Assembly: GCF_019823065.1 (NCBI RefSeq)
Contig: NZ_CP081966.1
Location: forward strand, 1,581,501 to 1,645,500
Source of the DNA: Pseudomonas mosselii
GTDB lineage: Bacteria; Pseudomonadota; Gammaproteobacteria; Pseudomonadales; Pseudomonadaceae
Length of the DNA stretch: 64,000 bases
Reading direction: 5' to 3'
A model generated the notes under the pieces. The model saw nothing but the letters and a program-made list of their open reading frames with translations, did not search any database and was not told the origin of the DNA. Shown here piece by piece: positions 50,093 through 59,584 of this stretch (positions are counted from its first letter, which is position 1; every line of letters starts with the position of its first letter). The position numbers and the translations under genes are program-made.

Positions 50093-51916
50093 ATGTGTGG
50101 AATTTTTGGCTACATCGGCAAGGAAAAAGTCAACAAGGAAAGTCTGATGACCCTGGCGCTGCATGCCAGGCAGCGTGGGCGTGACTCCAGCGGCCTGATC
50201 TATGCGGATGGCGCGGGCTACCAGGTGAGCAGGGCCGACTACGACATCAAGAAGTTGATCTCGCAGGTCAAGCCTTTCGATTCCGCCTTTGTCTTCGGCC
50301 ACAGCCGGCTGATCACCAATGGCCTTGCCGACAACCAGCCCGTCGTGCGCGGCGGTGTTTGCGTGATCCACAACGGAATCATCGTGAACGACGCCGATGT
50401 ATGGAATCACATCAAGCCCAAGCGAACCCTCGAGATCGACAGCGAGGTGATCGCCGCGATCACCGAGCAGCATCTGGAAGAAGCAGGCGACACGCTTGAA
50501 GGCCTGGCGGAGAAGGTCCTGGCGCTGTGCGTCGGTGTCATCGCCTGCGCGATCGTCGTGCCGCGCCTGGGCAAGGCCGTGCTGTTCTCCAACAACGGCA
50601 GCCTGTATGTCGGCACGGTGGAGGGCGGGCGTTGTTTCTCCTCGGAGCGCTTCCCACTCACCCAGGTTGGCTGCAGCGACATTCTCCAGGTCAGGGAGAA
50701 AGCCGTAGTCATCGATCTGCCGGTGGCTTCGGACATTCGCGTGTCCGACAACAATCAGCGCGTTCACAACCTGATTCCACCCTTCCAGTTCATCACCTCC
50801 GAAGAAAAGCAATTGCTCTACCCGCAGCCCAACCTGCGTCGTTGTACCCGCTGCATCCTTCCTGAGACCATGCCGTTCATCACCTTCGATGCCGAAGGTG
50901 TCTGCAACTACTGCCACAACTACAGTCCTCGCAACGTGCCCAAGCCGAAAGAGGAACTGTTCAATCTGGTAGAGGGCTATCGCCGTGCGGGTGTTACTGA
51001 CTGCATCGTGCCGTTCTCGGGAGGACGCGACAGCTGCTACGGGTTGCACCTGATCGTCAAGGAACTGAAGATGAACCCGGTCACCTATACCTACGACTGG
51101 GGTATGGTCACCGACCTGGGGCGGCGTAACATCAGCCGGATGAGTGCCGAGCTGGGTGTCGAGAACATCATCGTCGCCGACGATATCGCCAAGAAGCGCC
51201 ATAACATCGCCATCAACCTCAAGGCGTGGCTCAAGGCGCCGCACCTGGGCATGATCAGCATCCTGACTGCGGGCGACAAACACTTCTTCCGTCATATCGA
51301 GACAGTCAAGCAGCAGACCGGCGTGAGTCTGAACCTGTGGGGCGTCAACCCGCTGGAAGTCACTCACTTCAAGGCCGGATTCCTCGGTGTGCCGCCCGCG
51401 TTCGAAGAAAAGCGGGTCTACATGCACGGCTGGCGCAAGCAGATGGAGTACCAGAGCCTGCGCTTCAAGGCGATGCTCAAGAGCCCGGGGTATTTCAACA
51501 GCTCGCTATGGGACACCTTGTCGGGCGAGTACTACCGCAGCTTCACCGAGAAGAAGGACTACTACCACATCTTCGACTACTGGCGCTGGGACGAGAAGAC
51601 CATCGACGACACCTTGATCAACGATTACGGTTGGGAGCTGGCGGTCGACACCAGCACTACCTGGCGGATCGGTGACGGTACTGCGGGCCTGTACAACTAC
51701 ATCTACTACCTTGTTGCCGGCTTCTCCGAACACGACACGTTCCGCAGCAACCAGGTACGTGAAGGCGAAATCACCCGTGAGCGTGCCCTTGAACTGGTAC
51801 GTGAGGAAAACCGCCCGCGTTACCAGAACATCCGTTGGTACTTGGATGCCCTGGGCATGGACTTCACCGAGGTGATCAAGATCGTCAATTCCATTCCTCG
51901 CCTTTACAAAGATTGA
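50093..51916 (+). CDS. Class II glutamine amidotransferase fused to WbpG-like N-acetyl sugar amidotransferase
   Basis: A 607-residue fusion. Residues 1 to about 215 are an Ntn-type glutaminase: MCGIFGYIG gives the Cys2 nucleophile, and GRDSSGLIYADG, GHSRLITNG and VIHNGIIVND match the glucosamine synthase/PurF glutaminase fold. From about residue 245 is a WbpG-type amidotransferase with a likely zinc cluster (CTRCILPETMP, CNYCHNY) and a PP-loop FSGGRDSC near residue 307 for ATP. P. aeruginosa WbpG needs separate HisH2 and HisF2 proteins to make an acetamidino group; here ammonia can be supplied in cis. The product may be an acetamidino or carboxamide sugar. Start ATG is fixed by the Met-Cys requirement. 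About 180 bases without a gene precede it. Confidence 0.85.
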   Translation: MCGIFGYIGKEKVNKESLMTLALHARQRGRDSSGLIYADGAGYQVSRADYDIKKLISQVKPFDSAFVFGHSRLITNGLADNQPVVRGGVCVIHNGIIVNDADVWNHIKPKRTLEIDSEVIAAITEQHLEEAGDTLEGLAEKVLALCVGVIACAIVVPRLGKAVLFSNNGSLYVGTVEGGRCFSSERFPLTQVGCSDILQVREKAVVIDLPVASDIRVSDNNQRVHNLIPPFQFITSEEKQLLYPQPNLRRCTRCILPETMPFITFDAEGVCNYCHNYSPRNVPKPKEELFNLVEGYRRAGVTDCIVPFSGGRDSCYGLHLIVKELKMNPVTYTYDWGMVTDLGRRNISRMSAELGVENIIVADDIAKKRHNIAINLKAWLKAPHLGMISILTAGDKHFFRHIETVKQQTGVSLNLWGVNPLEVTHFKAGFLGVPPAFEEKRVYMHGWRKQMEYQSLRFKAMLKSPGYFNSSLWDTLSGEYYRSFTEKKDYYHIFDYWRWDEKTIDDTLINDYGWELAVDTSTTWRIGDGTAGLYNYIYYLVAGFSEHDTFRSNQVREGEITRERALELVREENRPRYQNIRWYLDALGMDFTEVIKIVNSIPRLYKD

Positions 51917-51932
51917 TGAGCTGTTTGCCTAG

Positions 51933-53162
51933 ATGAACAAGACGATCTGGTACGTAACGAAGTACTTCTCTCCAAAGACCGCCACCAGTCCCGGAGGACG
52001 GGGCTGGTTCCTGGTGGACGAAATGAGCCGCGCCGGCCACCAGGTCGTCGTGATCAGCTCGGACTCCAACAACCTGGTAGATCTCCCGGTGCTGCAGGAC
52101 CGGGTAACGGTTGAAGATACCGATGGGGTCAAGATCGTCTGGTTGAAGACGATGAAGTACTCGGTTGCCAAGTCCTTGCGCAGGATCCTGAGCTGGTTCC
52201 ATTTCGAATGGAACCTGTTCTGGCTCGACAAACGTGCGTTGCCGCGTCCTGATGTGGTGATCATTTCCAGCCTGTCGTTGCTGACCATCGTCAATGGCCT
52301 GTTGATGCGGCTCAAGTACCGGTGCCGTCTTGTGTTCGAGGTTCGGGACATATGGCCGCTCACCATCGTGGAGGAGGGCGGCTTCAGCAACGGCAACCTG
52401 TTTGTCAGGGGGTTGTCGTGGCTGGAGCGGCTCGCCTACCGGAAGTCCGATGCCATCGTGGGGACCATGCCGAACCTTGCCGCTCATGTGCGGACGGAGC
52501 TGGGTCATGAGCGGCCGGTTTACTGCGTGCCGATGGGTGTCAGCCAGGAGCATCTGAACGATGTGGCCGAGGTTCCCGCGGACTATGCCGAGCGCTATCT
52601 GGCCAGCGACAAGTTCAAGGTGGTGCATGCCGGTACCATCGGCATCACCAACGCGCTGGACGTGTTTTTCGAAACAGCGAGGGCGATGCGCGAGCACACC
52701 GACGTCGAGTTCGTGATCGTCGGCGATGGCGCGCTGCGGGAAAGCTACCAGAAGCAGTATGGTGATCTTCCCAATCTCGTGTTTGCGCCAAAGGTTCCGC
52801 GCAACATGGTCCAGTCGGTGCTGTCCGAAGGTGACCTGCTGTACTTCTCGGTGCACGACTCGAAGGTCTGGGATTACGGGCAGTCGTTGAACAAAGTCAT
52901 CGACTACATGCTGGCGGCCAAACCAGTGGTGGCTTCCTATAATGGCTACCCGTCGATGATCAACGAAGCGGACTGCGGTGTGTTCGTGCCGGCGAACGAT
53001 GTCGGTGCCGTGGTAAGCGCCATTGTCGAAATGAAATCGAAAAGTGCGCAGGAGCGGGCCCAGATGGGCATGCGCGGGCGCGAATGGTTGTTGCAGAACC
53101 GAAACTACTCGACCTTGGCTGATAATTATCTGTCGATATTGTTTCAGGGTGATGTCAAGTGA
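51933..53162 (+). CDS. Glycosyltransferase family 4 protein (WbuB/WcaI-like)
   Basis: A 409-residue GT-B glycosyltransferase. The N-terminal half has YFSPKTATSPGGRGWFLVDEMSRAGH and the conserved VFEVRDIWPLTIVEEGG; the C-terminal half has VVHAGTIGITNALDVFFE, FVIVGDGALRESY and a late SLNKVIDYMLAAKPVVAS. The VRDIWP signature places it with the WbuB/WbpH-like O-antigen transferases that act on the first amino sugar. It overlaps the PglC-like gene by four bases, which supports it adding the second sugar of the O unit. The donor, possibly GlcNAc3NAcA or its derivative, is inferred only. Confidence 0.88.
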   Translation: MNKTIWYVTKYFSPKTATSPGGRGWFLVDEMSRAGHQVVVISSDSNNLVDLPVLQDRVTVEDTDGVKIVWLKTMKYSVAKSLRRILSWFHFEWNLFWLDKRALPRPDVVIISSLSLLTIVNGLLMRLKYRCRLVFEVRDIWPLTIVEEGGFSNGNLFVRGLSWLERLAYRKSDAIVGTMPNLAAHVRTELGHERPVYCVPMGVSQEHLNDVAEVPADYAERYLASDKFKVVHAGTIGITNALDVFFETARAMREHTDVEFVIVGDGALRESYQKQYGDLPNLVFAPKVPRNMVQSVLSEGDLLYFSVHDSKVWDYGQSLNKVIDYMLAAKPVVASYNGYPSMINEADCGVFVPANDVGAVVSAIVEMKSKSAQERAQMGMRGREWLLQNRNYSTLADNYLSILFQGDVK

Positions 53163-53752
53163 AACGCCTGGTTGATATCGTACTGGCCCTGCTGGGGCTG
53201 CTCGTGCTTGCGCCCGTCATCCTGTTCGTTGCGATGGCGATCCGCAGGCGTCTGGGGTCGCCGGTCATCTTTTCCCAGGTTCGTCCGGGATTGCATGGCA
53301 AGCCGTTCAAGATGGTGAAGTTCCGTACCATGCGTGATGCGTTCGACGCCGATGGCAACCCGTTGCCGGACGCGCAGCGCATGACCCCCTTTGGAAAGTT
53401 CCTGCGTGCCAGTAGCCTCGATGAGTTGCCGGAGTTGTGGAATGTCCTCAAGGGTGACATGAGCCTGGTTGGCCCACGACCTTTGCTGATGGAGTACCTG
53501 CCGCTCTACAGTCCTGAACAGTACCGGCGCCATGAGGTTCGGCCCGGCATCAGCGGGTGGGCTCAGGTCAATGGTCGCAATGCCTTGAGCTGGGAAGACA
53601 AGTTCGATCTGGACGTCTGGTATGTGGACAACCGTTCGTTGCTGTTGGACTTCAAGATCATCTTCCTCACCCTGAAGAAGGTCGTGATCCGCGAGGGGAT
53701 CAATGGCGCAGGCGAGGTGACCATGTCGAAGTTCACGGGAAAACGCTCGTGA
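53159..53752 (+). CDS. PglC-like phosphoglycosyl-1-phosphate transferase
   Basis: A 197-residue monotopic sugar transferase. A single N-terminal hydrophobic hairpin (IVLALLGLLVLAPVILFVAMAI) is followed by the catalytic core FKMVKFRTMRDA, SSLDELPELWNVLKGDMSLVGPRPLLMEYLPLY and RHEVRPGISGWAQVNGRN; the Asp-Glu pair in SLDELPEL is the catalytic dyad. The size matches Campylobacter PglC rather than the larger WbaP/WcaJ forms. It should transfer di-N-acetyl-bacillosamine 1-phosphate to undecaprenyl phosphate, starting O-unit synthesis. The GTG start overlaps the preceding stop. The next gene, PglD-like, also overlaps by four bases. Confidence 0.88.
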   Translation: MKRLVDIVLALLGLLVLAPVILFVAMAIRRRLGSPVIFSQVRPGLHGKPFKMVKFRTMRDAFDADGNPLPDAQRMTPFGKFLRASSLDELPELWNVLKGDMSLVGPRPLLMEYLPLYSPEQYRRHEVRPGISGWAQVNGRNALSWEDKFDLDVWYVDNRSLLLDFKIIFLTLKKVVIREGINGAGEVTMSKFTGKRS

Positions 53753-54384
53753 ACAGACTGGCTATCCTCGGTGCCAGTGGCCATGGCAAGGTGGTGGCCG
53801 ATACCGCGCAATGCTGTGGTTGGCAGGTGGTCGATTTCTACGATGATGCCTGGCCGGAGCGTCAAAGCAACGGTTTCTGGCAAGTGGCAGGCGACAGCGC
53901 CTTGCTGCGCGAGCGCCTGCACGAATACGACGGCGTTGTGGTGGCCATCGGCAACAATCCGATCCGTTTTCGCAAGCTGCTTGAGCTGGAGTCGGCAGGT
54001 GGCCGGTTGTGCACGCTGGTACATCCTGCAGCCACCGTCAGCCGCCACGCACTGATCGGCACGGGGACGGTGATCTTTGCCGGGGCGGTTGTGAACGCCG
54101 ATGCACGGGTCGGGCTTGGCAGCATTCTCAACACCGGATGCAGTGTCGATCATGACTGCGTGCTCGGGGATGGTGTGCATATCAGCCCCGGTGCACACCT
54201 TGCCGGTGGCGTCAGGGTCGGCGATTTGAGCTGGGTTGGCATCGGTGCTAGTGTTCGTCAGCTTGTCACAATTGGTATGTCTGTAACAGTGGGGGCAGGC
54301 GCGGCAGTCACGGCCGATATTGCGGACGGACTGACCGTGGTAGGGGTCCCCGCCAGGCCCATGGCAGGCAGGAGCGTCATCTAG
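53749..54384 (+). CDS. PglD-like sugar O/N-acetyltransferase
   Basis: A 211-residue acetyltransferase. The Rossmann-like N-terminal domain (LAILGASGHGKVVADTA, then VVVAIGNNPIRFRKL) binds the UDP part; the C-terminal left-handed beta-helix has hexapeptide repeats (ALIGTGTVIFAGAVVNADARVGLG, SVDHDCVLGDGVHISPGAHLAGGVRVGD). The His in SVDHDC is the usual general base. PglD-type enzymes acetylate the 4-amino group of UDP-QuiNAc4N. The GTG at 53749 is chosen because it overlaps the pglC-like stop (GTGA) and fits the family length; the longer open frame from 53557 lies inside the previous gene. Confidence 0.87.
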   Translation: MNRLAILGASGHGKVVADTAQCCGWQVVDFYDDAWPERQSNGFWQVAGDSALLRERLHEYDGVVVAIGNNPIRFRKLLELESAGGRLCTLVHPAATVSRHALIGTGTVIFAGAVVNADARVGLGSILNTGCSVDHDCVLGDGVHISPGAHLAGGVRVGDLSWVGIGASVRQLVTIGMSVTVGAGAAVTADIADGLTVVGVPARPMAGRSVI

Positions 54385-54558
54385 CGTCGTTGCAATACCT
54401 GTCACTGTCGATTCGTCTTGTGTTGATGCCGTACATGGCGCAATCTTTCTTGAATGTATGGATGAGAAGCATTCGCGCAAGTGCTATCGGCAGAGGTGAC
54501 CACCAAGATTGCTCGCGGCTGCCGAGGTTTTCGAGATGTGCAATGGAATTCAACCGAG

Positions 54559-54584
54559 GGGCTGCGTGTGCGCAGCCCTTCTAT
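54559..54584 (+). terminator. Possible intrinsic terminator after the PglD-like gene
   Basis: An eight-base stem GGGCTGCG / CGCAGCCC with TGTG loop is followed by TTCTATTT. It lies in the 228-base gap before the aminotransferase gene, which then needs its own promoter or read-through. Confidence 0.5.
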
Positions 54585-54612
54585 TTCGACCAAATACTGA
54601 AGAGCCTCAATT

Positions 54613-55788
54613 GTGTTGAACACTTCCTTCTCGCCATGGCCTTCCTTTACCGAGGAAGAGGCGAACGCGGTACGTGATGTGATTCTCTCCAATAAGGTCA
54701 ATTATTGGACAGGACAGGCGTGCCGAGAGTTCGAAAAGGAATTCGCTGCCTGGGCGGGTACCGAACATGCGGTAGCGTTGGCCAACGGAACGGTGGCGCT
54801 GGATGTGGCCCTCAAGGCGCTGGGCCTGGGGGACGGTGACGAGGTGGTGGTCACCTCGCGCACTTTCCTGGCGTCGGCCTCTTCGATCGTCAATGCCGGC
54901 GCGATACCGGTCTTCGCCGACGTGGATCCTGACTCGCAGAACATTACCGCGCAGACGATCGAGGCGGTGCTGACGCCGCGTACAAGAGCGGTGATCTGTG
55001 TGCATCTGGCGGGTTGGCCTTGCGACATGGATCCGATCATGGCATTGGCTGAAAAGCATGGCCTGAAAGTCATCGAAGATTGTGCCCAGGCACATGGCGC
55101 CCATTATAAAGGGCGCCCGGTAGGGTCGATCGGACATGTGGGAGCCTGGTCCTTCTGCCAGGACAAGATCATGACCACGGGCGGCGAGGGCGGCATGGTT
55201 ACGACCAATGATCGGACGCTGTGGTCGCGCATGTGGTCGTTCAAGGATCATGGCAAGAGCTGGGAGGCGGTCTACGAGCGTCAACACGCTCCTGGTTTCC
55301 GCTGGTTGCATGAAAGCTTTGGGACGAACTGGCGCATGCTCGAGGTCCAGGCGGTAATCGGTCGGATCCAGTTGCGCAGGATGGTGGACTGGCAGGCCCG
55401 TCGACTGGCCAATGCCCGTCGAATCTGGAGCACGGCTGCACAACTGTCTGGCCTGCGCGTGCCGTCGGTACCCCATGACATTATCCATGCGGCCTACAAG
55501 TGCTATGTCTTCGTTGAACCGTCGGCACTCAAGGACGGTTGGAACCGGGACCGCATCCTGGGTGAGATCACTGCCTTGGGCGTGCCGGCATATTCCGGTT
55601 CGTGCTCGGAGGTCTACCTGGAGAAAGCCTTCGATGGTACCGGCTGGCGACCGGAGCCGGGCTTGCCCGTTGCCCGAGAACTGGGGGAGAACAGCTTGAT
55701 GTTCCTGGTACATCCTACCCTGACTGACGATGAGATAGGCAAGACGTGCGATGTATTGCGTGACGTCCTGCAGCGGGCAAGTCTGTAA
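54613..55788 (+). CDS. PglE-like DegT/DnrJ/EryC1/StrS aminotransferase
   Basis: A 391-residue PLP-dependent sugar aminotransferase. It has ALANGTVALDVALKALG for cofactor phosphate binding, VIEDCAQAHGAHY with the PLP-ring Asp, and SFCQDKIMTTGGEGGM with the PLP Lys near residue 190. Together with WbpM (4,6-dehydratase) and the PglD-like acetyltransferase it would make UDP-di-N-acetyl-bacillosamine by putting an amino group at C4. The gene begins with GTG at 54613, preceded by GAAGAG. Its substrate could instead be another 4-keto sugar. It is distinct from wbpE in the same locus. Confidence 0.85.
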   Translation: MLNTSFSPWPSFTEEEANAVRDVILSNKVNYWTGQACREFEKEFAAWAGTEHAVALANGTVALDVALKALGLGDGDEVVVTSRTFLASASSIVNAGAIPVFADVDPDSQNITAQTIEAVLTPRTRAVICVHLAGWPCDMDPIMALAEKHGLKVIEDCAQAHGAHYKGRPVGSIGHVGAWSFCQDKIMTTGGEGGMVTTNDRTLWSRMWSFKDHGKSWEAVYERQHAPGFRWLHESFGTNWRMLEVQAVIGRIQLRRMVDWQARRLANARRIWSTAAQLSGLRVPSVPHDIIHAAYKCYVFVEPSALKDGWNRDRILGEITALGVPAYSGSCSEVYLEKAFDGTGWRPEPGLPVARELGENSLMFLVHPTLTDDEIGKTCDVLRDVLQRASL

Positions 55789-55952
55789 GCGATTCAAGGT
55801 ATACGACCCGTTGGAATGAAGGCAGGCACCGCTTGCCTTCGTCCTGCGCGTTCGATACCGATGTGTGTCAAGGCAATCTGGTTGGCGCTGTCGGTCGCTA
55901 CTTGGCCAACACGGTATAACATCCGCGGGAAGCGGAAGCGGGACGAACTCTG

Positions 55953-57950
55953 ATGATGGATAAGTTGAGGGCCGCCCTCCTGGGCCTGCCTCGTCGAAAA
56001 AAACGTGCATTGCAAGTAGTGGTGGACCTGCTGCTGGTATGGTGTGCGCTGTGGATGTCATTCATCGTCCGGCTGGGCTTCGAGGACGCCGGCAATCCCA
56101 TGGCCAGCCATCCATGGCTATTTGCAGCCGCGCCGCTGATTGCCATTCCCACGTTCATCCGCTTCGGCATGTATCGAGCCGTCATGCGCTATTTCGGCAA
56201 CGACGCCCTGATCGTCATCTTCAAGGCGGTGGGGTTGTCATCGTTGGCGCTGGCGCTGGTGGTCTATTGGTACAGCAACCATGCCACCCTGGTGCCGCGC
56301 TCGATCATCTTCAACTACTGGTGGTTGAGCATGGTCATGCTCGGTGGATTGCGCCTGATCATGCGTCAGTACTTCCTGGGTGACTGGTTCTCGACGGTGA
56401 AGCATGTCCCGTTTGCCAGCCAGGACGACGGCTTGCCACGTGTGGCGATCTATGGTGCCGGAGCAGCGGGTAATCAGCTCGTTGCAGCCTTGCGCATGGG
56501 GCGTACCATGCGTCCGGTGGCTTTCATCGATGACGATCCGGATATCGCCGAGCGGGTGATCTCTGGTCTGCATGTCTACAAGCCACGCAATATTCAACGA
56601 CTGATCAACGTCACTGGTGCGCAGGAAGTGCTCATGGCCATCCCATCGGCCAGCCGCGGACGACGACGCGAGATCCTGACCTACCTGGAAGGTTTTCCTC
56701 TGCATGTGCGCAGTGTGCCGGGGCTGATGGACCTCGCCAGCGGCAGGGTCAAGGTCGACGACATCCAGGAAGTCGACATCGCCGACCTCCTGGGGCGCGA
56801 TGCCGTGCCTCCGCAGGAAGGCCTGCTCGAGCGTTGCATCACCGGCAAGGTAGTGCTGGTGACAGGGGCAGGAGGCTCCATCGGTTCGGAACTCTGCCGG
56901 CAGATTCTCGAACTGGGTCCCACCACGCTTTTGTTGTTCGAGCACAGTGAGTTCAACCTCTACAGCATACTTGCCGAGCTGGAACAGCGTTGCCAGCGAG
57001 AGGCATTGACCGTTCATGTGCTCCCCATACTGGGGTCGGTGCGTGATCAGGGCAAACTGCTGCATACCATGCGCACCTGGCATGTGGAAACCGTCTACCA
57101 CGCGGCGGCCTACAAGCATGTGCCGATGGTTGAGCACAACATCGCCGAGGGTGTGCTCAACAATGTGATCGGAACCTTGCACGCGGCCCAGTCCGCCTTG
57201 CAGGCCGGGGTCTCCAACTTTGTCCTGATCTCGACCGACAAGGCCGTGCGCCCCACCAATGTCATGGGCAGTAGCAAGCGCTTGGCCGAAATGGTCCTGC
57301 AGGCTCTGAGTCGGGAGAGTTCCGCGACGCTCTGGGGGGACAGGAACGCTATTCCGCATATCAATTCCACACGTTTCACCATGGTGCGTTTTGGCAATGT
57401 GCTGGGTTCCTCAGGTTCAGTGATTCCATTGTTCCGTCAACAGATCAAGTCCGGCGGGCCGCTGACTGTCACGCACCCGAAGATCACCCGATACTTCATG
57501 ACCATTCCGGAGGCTGCGCAGTTGGTGATCCAGGCCGGGTCCATGGGGTTGGGCGGGGATGTCTTCGTGCTGGATATGGGGGAGCCGGTGAAGATCGTCG
57601 AGCTGGCGGAAAAGATGGTGCATCTCTCAGGGCTCAGTGTCCGCTCGGAACGCAATCCGACAGGGGACATTGCCATCGAGTTCACAGGGTTGCGGCCAGG
57701 CGAGAAGTTGTACGAGGAACTGCTGATCGGTGATAACGTGGAGGCGACACGGCACCCGATGATAATGAGTGCCCACGAGGATTATCTCGCCTGGGAAATC
57801 CTCAAGGAGCGCCTCGATCAGCTGGTGGGCGCGGTATCGGCAGATGACTATGCACGCGTACGGCAACTGCTGCGCGAAGTGGTGAGTGGCTACTCGCCAG
57901 ACGGGGAAATCGTCGACTGGATCTACCAGCAACGACGGCTAGACCCCTGA
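55953..57950 (+). CDS. wbpM: WbpM-like UDP-N-acetylglucosamine C4,6-dehydratase
   Basis: A 665-residue membrane-bound nucleotide-sugar dehydratase. About four N-terminal membrane helices (residues 20-150) are followed by a CoA-binding-like Rossmann domain (VAIYGAGAAGNQLVAAL) and, from about residue 300, the extended SDR catalytic domain (VLVTGAGGSIGSELCRQI). Catalytic-region motifs are AAAYKHVPMVEHN, STDKAVRPTNVMGSSKRLAE (with the Met..Lys pair that replaces Tyr..Lys in WbpM) and LRPGEKLYEELL. It converts UDP-GlcNAc to the 4-keto-6-deoxy sugar, first step toward QuiNAc4NAc. It marks the right end of the O-antigen locus in pseudomonads. Confidence 0.95.
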   Translation: MMDKLRAALLGLPRRKKRALQVVVDLLLVWCALWMSFIVRLGFEDAGNPMASHPWLFAAAPLIAIPTFIRFGMYRAVMRYFGNDALIVIFKAVGLSSLALALVVYWYSNHATLVPRSIIFNYWWLSMVMLGGLRLIMRQYFLGDWFSTVKHVPFASQDDGLPRVAIYGAGAAGNQLVAALRMGRTMRPVAFIDDDPDIAERVISGLHVYKPRNIQRLINVTGAQEVLMAIPSASRGRRREILTYLEGFPLHVRSVPGLMDLASGRVKVDDIQEVDIADLLGRDAVPPQEGLLERCITGKVVLVTGAGGSIGSELCRQILELGPTTLLLFEHSEFNLYSILAELEQRCQREALTVHVLPILGSVRDQGKLLHTMRTWHVETVYHAAAYKHVPMVEHNIAEGVLNNVIGTLHAAQSALQAGVSNFVLISTDKAVRPTNVMGSSKRLAEMVLQALSRESSATLWGDRNAIPHINSTRFTMVRFGNVLGSSGSVIPLFRQQIKSGGPLTVTHPKITRYFMTIPEAAQLVIQAGSMGLGGDVFVLDMGEPVKIVELAEKMVHLSGLSVRSERNPTGDIAIEFTGLRPGEKLYEELLIGDNVEATRHPMIMSAHEDYLAWEILKERLDQLVGAVSADDYARVRQLLREVVSGYSPDGEIVDWIYQQRRLDP

Positions 57951-57969
57951 GTATCACTGCTGCACCAGG

Positions 57970-58001
57970 AAAGCCCGACTAAATGTCTGGGCTTTTTTTT
58001 T
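57970..58001 (+). terminator. Intrinsic terminator after wbpM
   Basis: AAGCCCGAC pairs with GTC(T)GGGCTT around a TAAAT loop, with one bulged T, and ends in a T9 tract, about 20 bases after the wbpM stop. Strong rho-independent signal. Confidence 0.88.
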
Positions 58002-58222
58002 GCTTTCGGTTGAGTACACTTTTTTACAATTTGATGGCAGTTGATATGATAGGGCCAGGAGCTGTTCTAAAAATTGGCAAAGGAGGTGCCAGACAAGATG
58101 CCGTCGATGAGGTGATAAGGAGAAGTCAGGGTGAGGGTTGATGTTTAAGCGTACGTGTGGAGTTTTGGTTGTATTGGTGCTGGCGGGTTTGTTTCTGGTG
58201 CGTGCCCTGAATGGTCCGCAAG

Positions 58223-59584
58223 GGAAGTGTCAGATTTTTTGTGTGCGGGCCGGTAACGGCCTGCCGTCAGGCAGGCCCTGACTTTCACCAGGTCGGCCTG
58301 ATGAACCGATCTCCGTACAAAATCGCGAATTGATTCATCGCACTTTTCCAATCATGCGCCGCTGAGCCCCAGTTCGCCGTGATGTTTCGCAGCCCCAGCC
58401 AGATCAGCTTGGTAGCTGCATCATCGTTCGGGAAATGGCCTCGGGTCTTGATGATCTTGCGCAGCTGGGCATTGATACTCTCGATGGCGTTGGTGGTGTA
58501 GATCACTTTCCGGATGGCTGGTGGGAAGACAAAGAAGGGAATCACTCGATCCCAGGCGCGTCTCCAGGCCGCAACGACCGTTGGATACTGCTTGCCCCAG
58601 GGCCCGTTTTCAAACTCATCGAGTGCCTGCTCAGCCGCTTCGGCGTTGATGGCCTGGTAGATCGGCTTGAGCGCCTTGGCCAGTGCCCGCCGCTTGTCCC
58701 AGGCTGCAAAGTCCAGGCTGTTGCGGATCAGGTGCACGATGCACGTCTGCAGCGTCGTCTCTGGAAACACGGCGCTGAGAGCCTCTGGCATGCCTTTGAG
58801 GCCATCGGTCACGGCAATCAGCACATCCTCGACACCACGTGTCTTGAGATCGTTAAAGACCTTCATCCAGAACTTCGCACCCTCGGTGTTCTCGATCCAG
58901 ATGCCCAAGATATCGCGCGTCCCGTCGGGTAGAACGCCCAGCGCCAAGTAAATGGCCTTGTTGCGCACCAAGCCTTCTTCGCGGATCTTCACCCGCAGTG
59001 CATCGAAGAAAATGACCGGGTACATGGGCTCCAGTGGCCGCTGCTGCCACGCGCCAATTTCTTCCATGACCTCGTCTGTCACAGAGCTGATGAAGTCGGG
59101 TGAGACCTCTGTTCCATACTGCTCGGACAGAAAGGCTCGGATCTCTCTGACCGTCATGCCACGGGCGTACATGGCGATGATCTTGTCATCGAAACCGGTG
59201 TACCGCCGCTCATGCTTGGGGATGAGAATGGGCGCAAAACTGCCGTCTCGGTCACGAGGAATTTCCAGCCGCAGCGGGCCATCGCCGGTCAAAACCGTCT
59301 TGCCACTCTTGCCGTTACGCTGGTTGGTTTCATCCTCTGGGCGCTGCGCGCCCGGCGGATAACCCAGGTGGTGGCCAAGTTCAGCGTGCAGAGCGCGTTC
59401 GATCAAGGCCTTCTTGAACGCCGCAGAGGCATCCTCGATAGCCTCTGCGGTCATCAGGCCCTCACCGAACTGCTCCAGCAGCTCTTTGGGGATTTTGGGC
59501 AGGTCACGCAAGGGTTTCTTTTTGGTTGGCATACATGCACCTCTTACTCATGTTATGCCCGAACACAAAATTTCTGACACCCTC
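58223..59584 (-). mobile_element. IS256-family insertion sequence, 1362 bp
   Basis: The ends are 28-base imperfect inverted repeats (22 of 28 identical) sharing GTGTCAGA, TTTTGTGT and CGGGC. They are flanked by identical 8-base direct repeats TCCGCAAG at 58215-58222 and 59585-59592, the usual IS256-family duplication. One transposase gene fills the element, oriented against the disrupted host gene. Clean repeats and an intact transposase suggest a recent, possibly still mobile insertion. Confidence 0.93.
58285..59532 (-). CDS. IS256 family transposase
   Basis: A 415-residue Mutator-type DDE transposase. It starts MPTKKKPLRDLPKIPKEL and has EHERRYTGFDDKIIAMYARGMTVREI, VIFFDALRVKIREEG with the first catalytic Asp, VTDGLKGMPEAL with the second Asp, the QTCIVHLIRNSL segment typical of the family, and YTTNAIESINAQLRK with the catalytic Glu. 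Full length and without frameshift. Read on the minus strand, opposite to the split host gene. Confidence 0.96.
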   Translation of the reverse strand: MPTKKKPLRDLPKIPKELLEQFGEGLMTAEAIEDASAAFKKALIERALHAELGHHLGYPPGAQRPEDETNQRNGKSGKTVLTGDGPLRLEIPRDRDGSFAPILIPKHERRYTGFDDKIIAMYARGMTVREIRAFLSEQYGTEVSPDFISSVTDEVMEEIGAWQQRPLEPMYPVIFFDALRVKIREEGLVRNKAIYLALGVLPDGTRDILGIWIENTEGAKFWMKVFNDLKTRGVEDVLIAVTDGLKGMPEALSAVFPETTLQTCIVHLIRNSLDFAAWDKRRALAKALKPIYQAINAEAAEQALDEFENGPWGKQYPTVVAAWRRAWDRVIPFFVFPPAIRKVIYTTNAIESINAQLRKIIKTRGHFPNDDAATKLIWLGLRNITANWGSAAHDWKSAMNQFAILYGDRFIRPTW

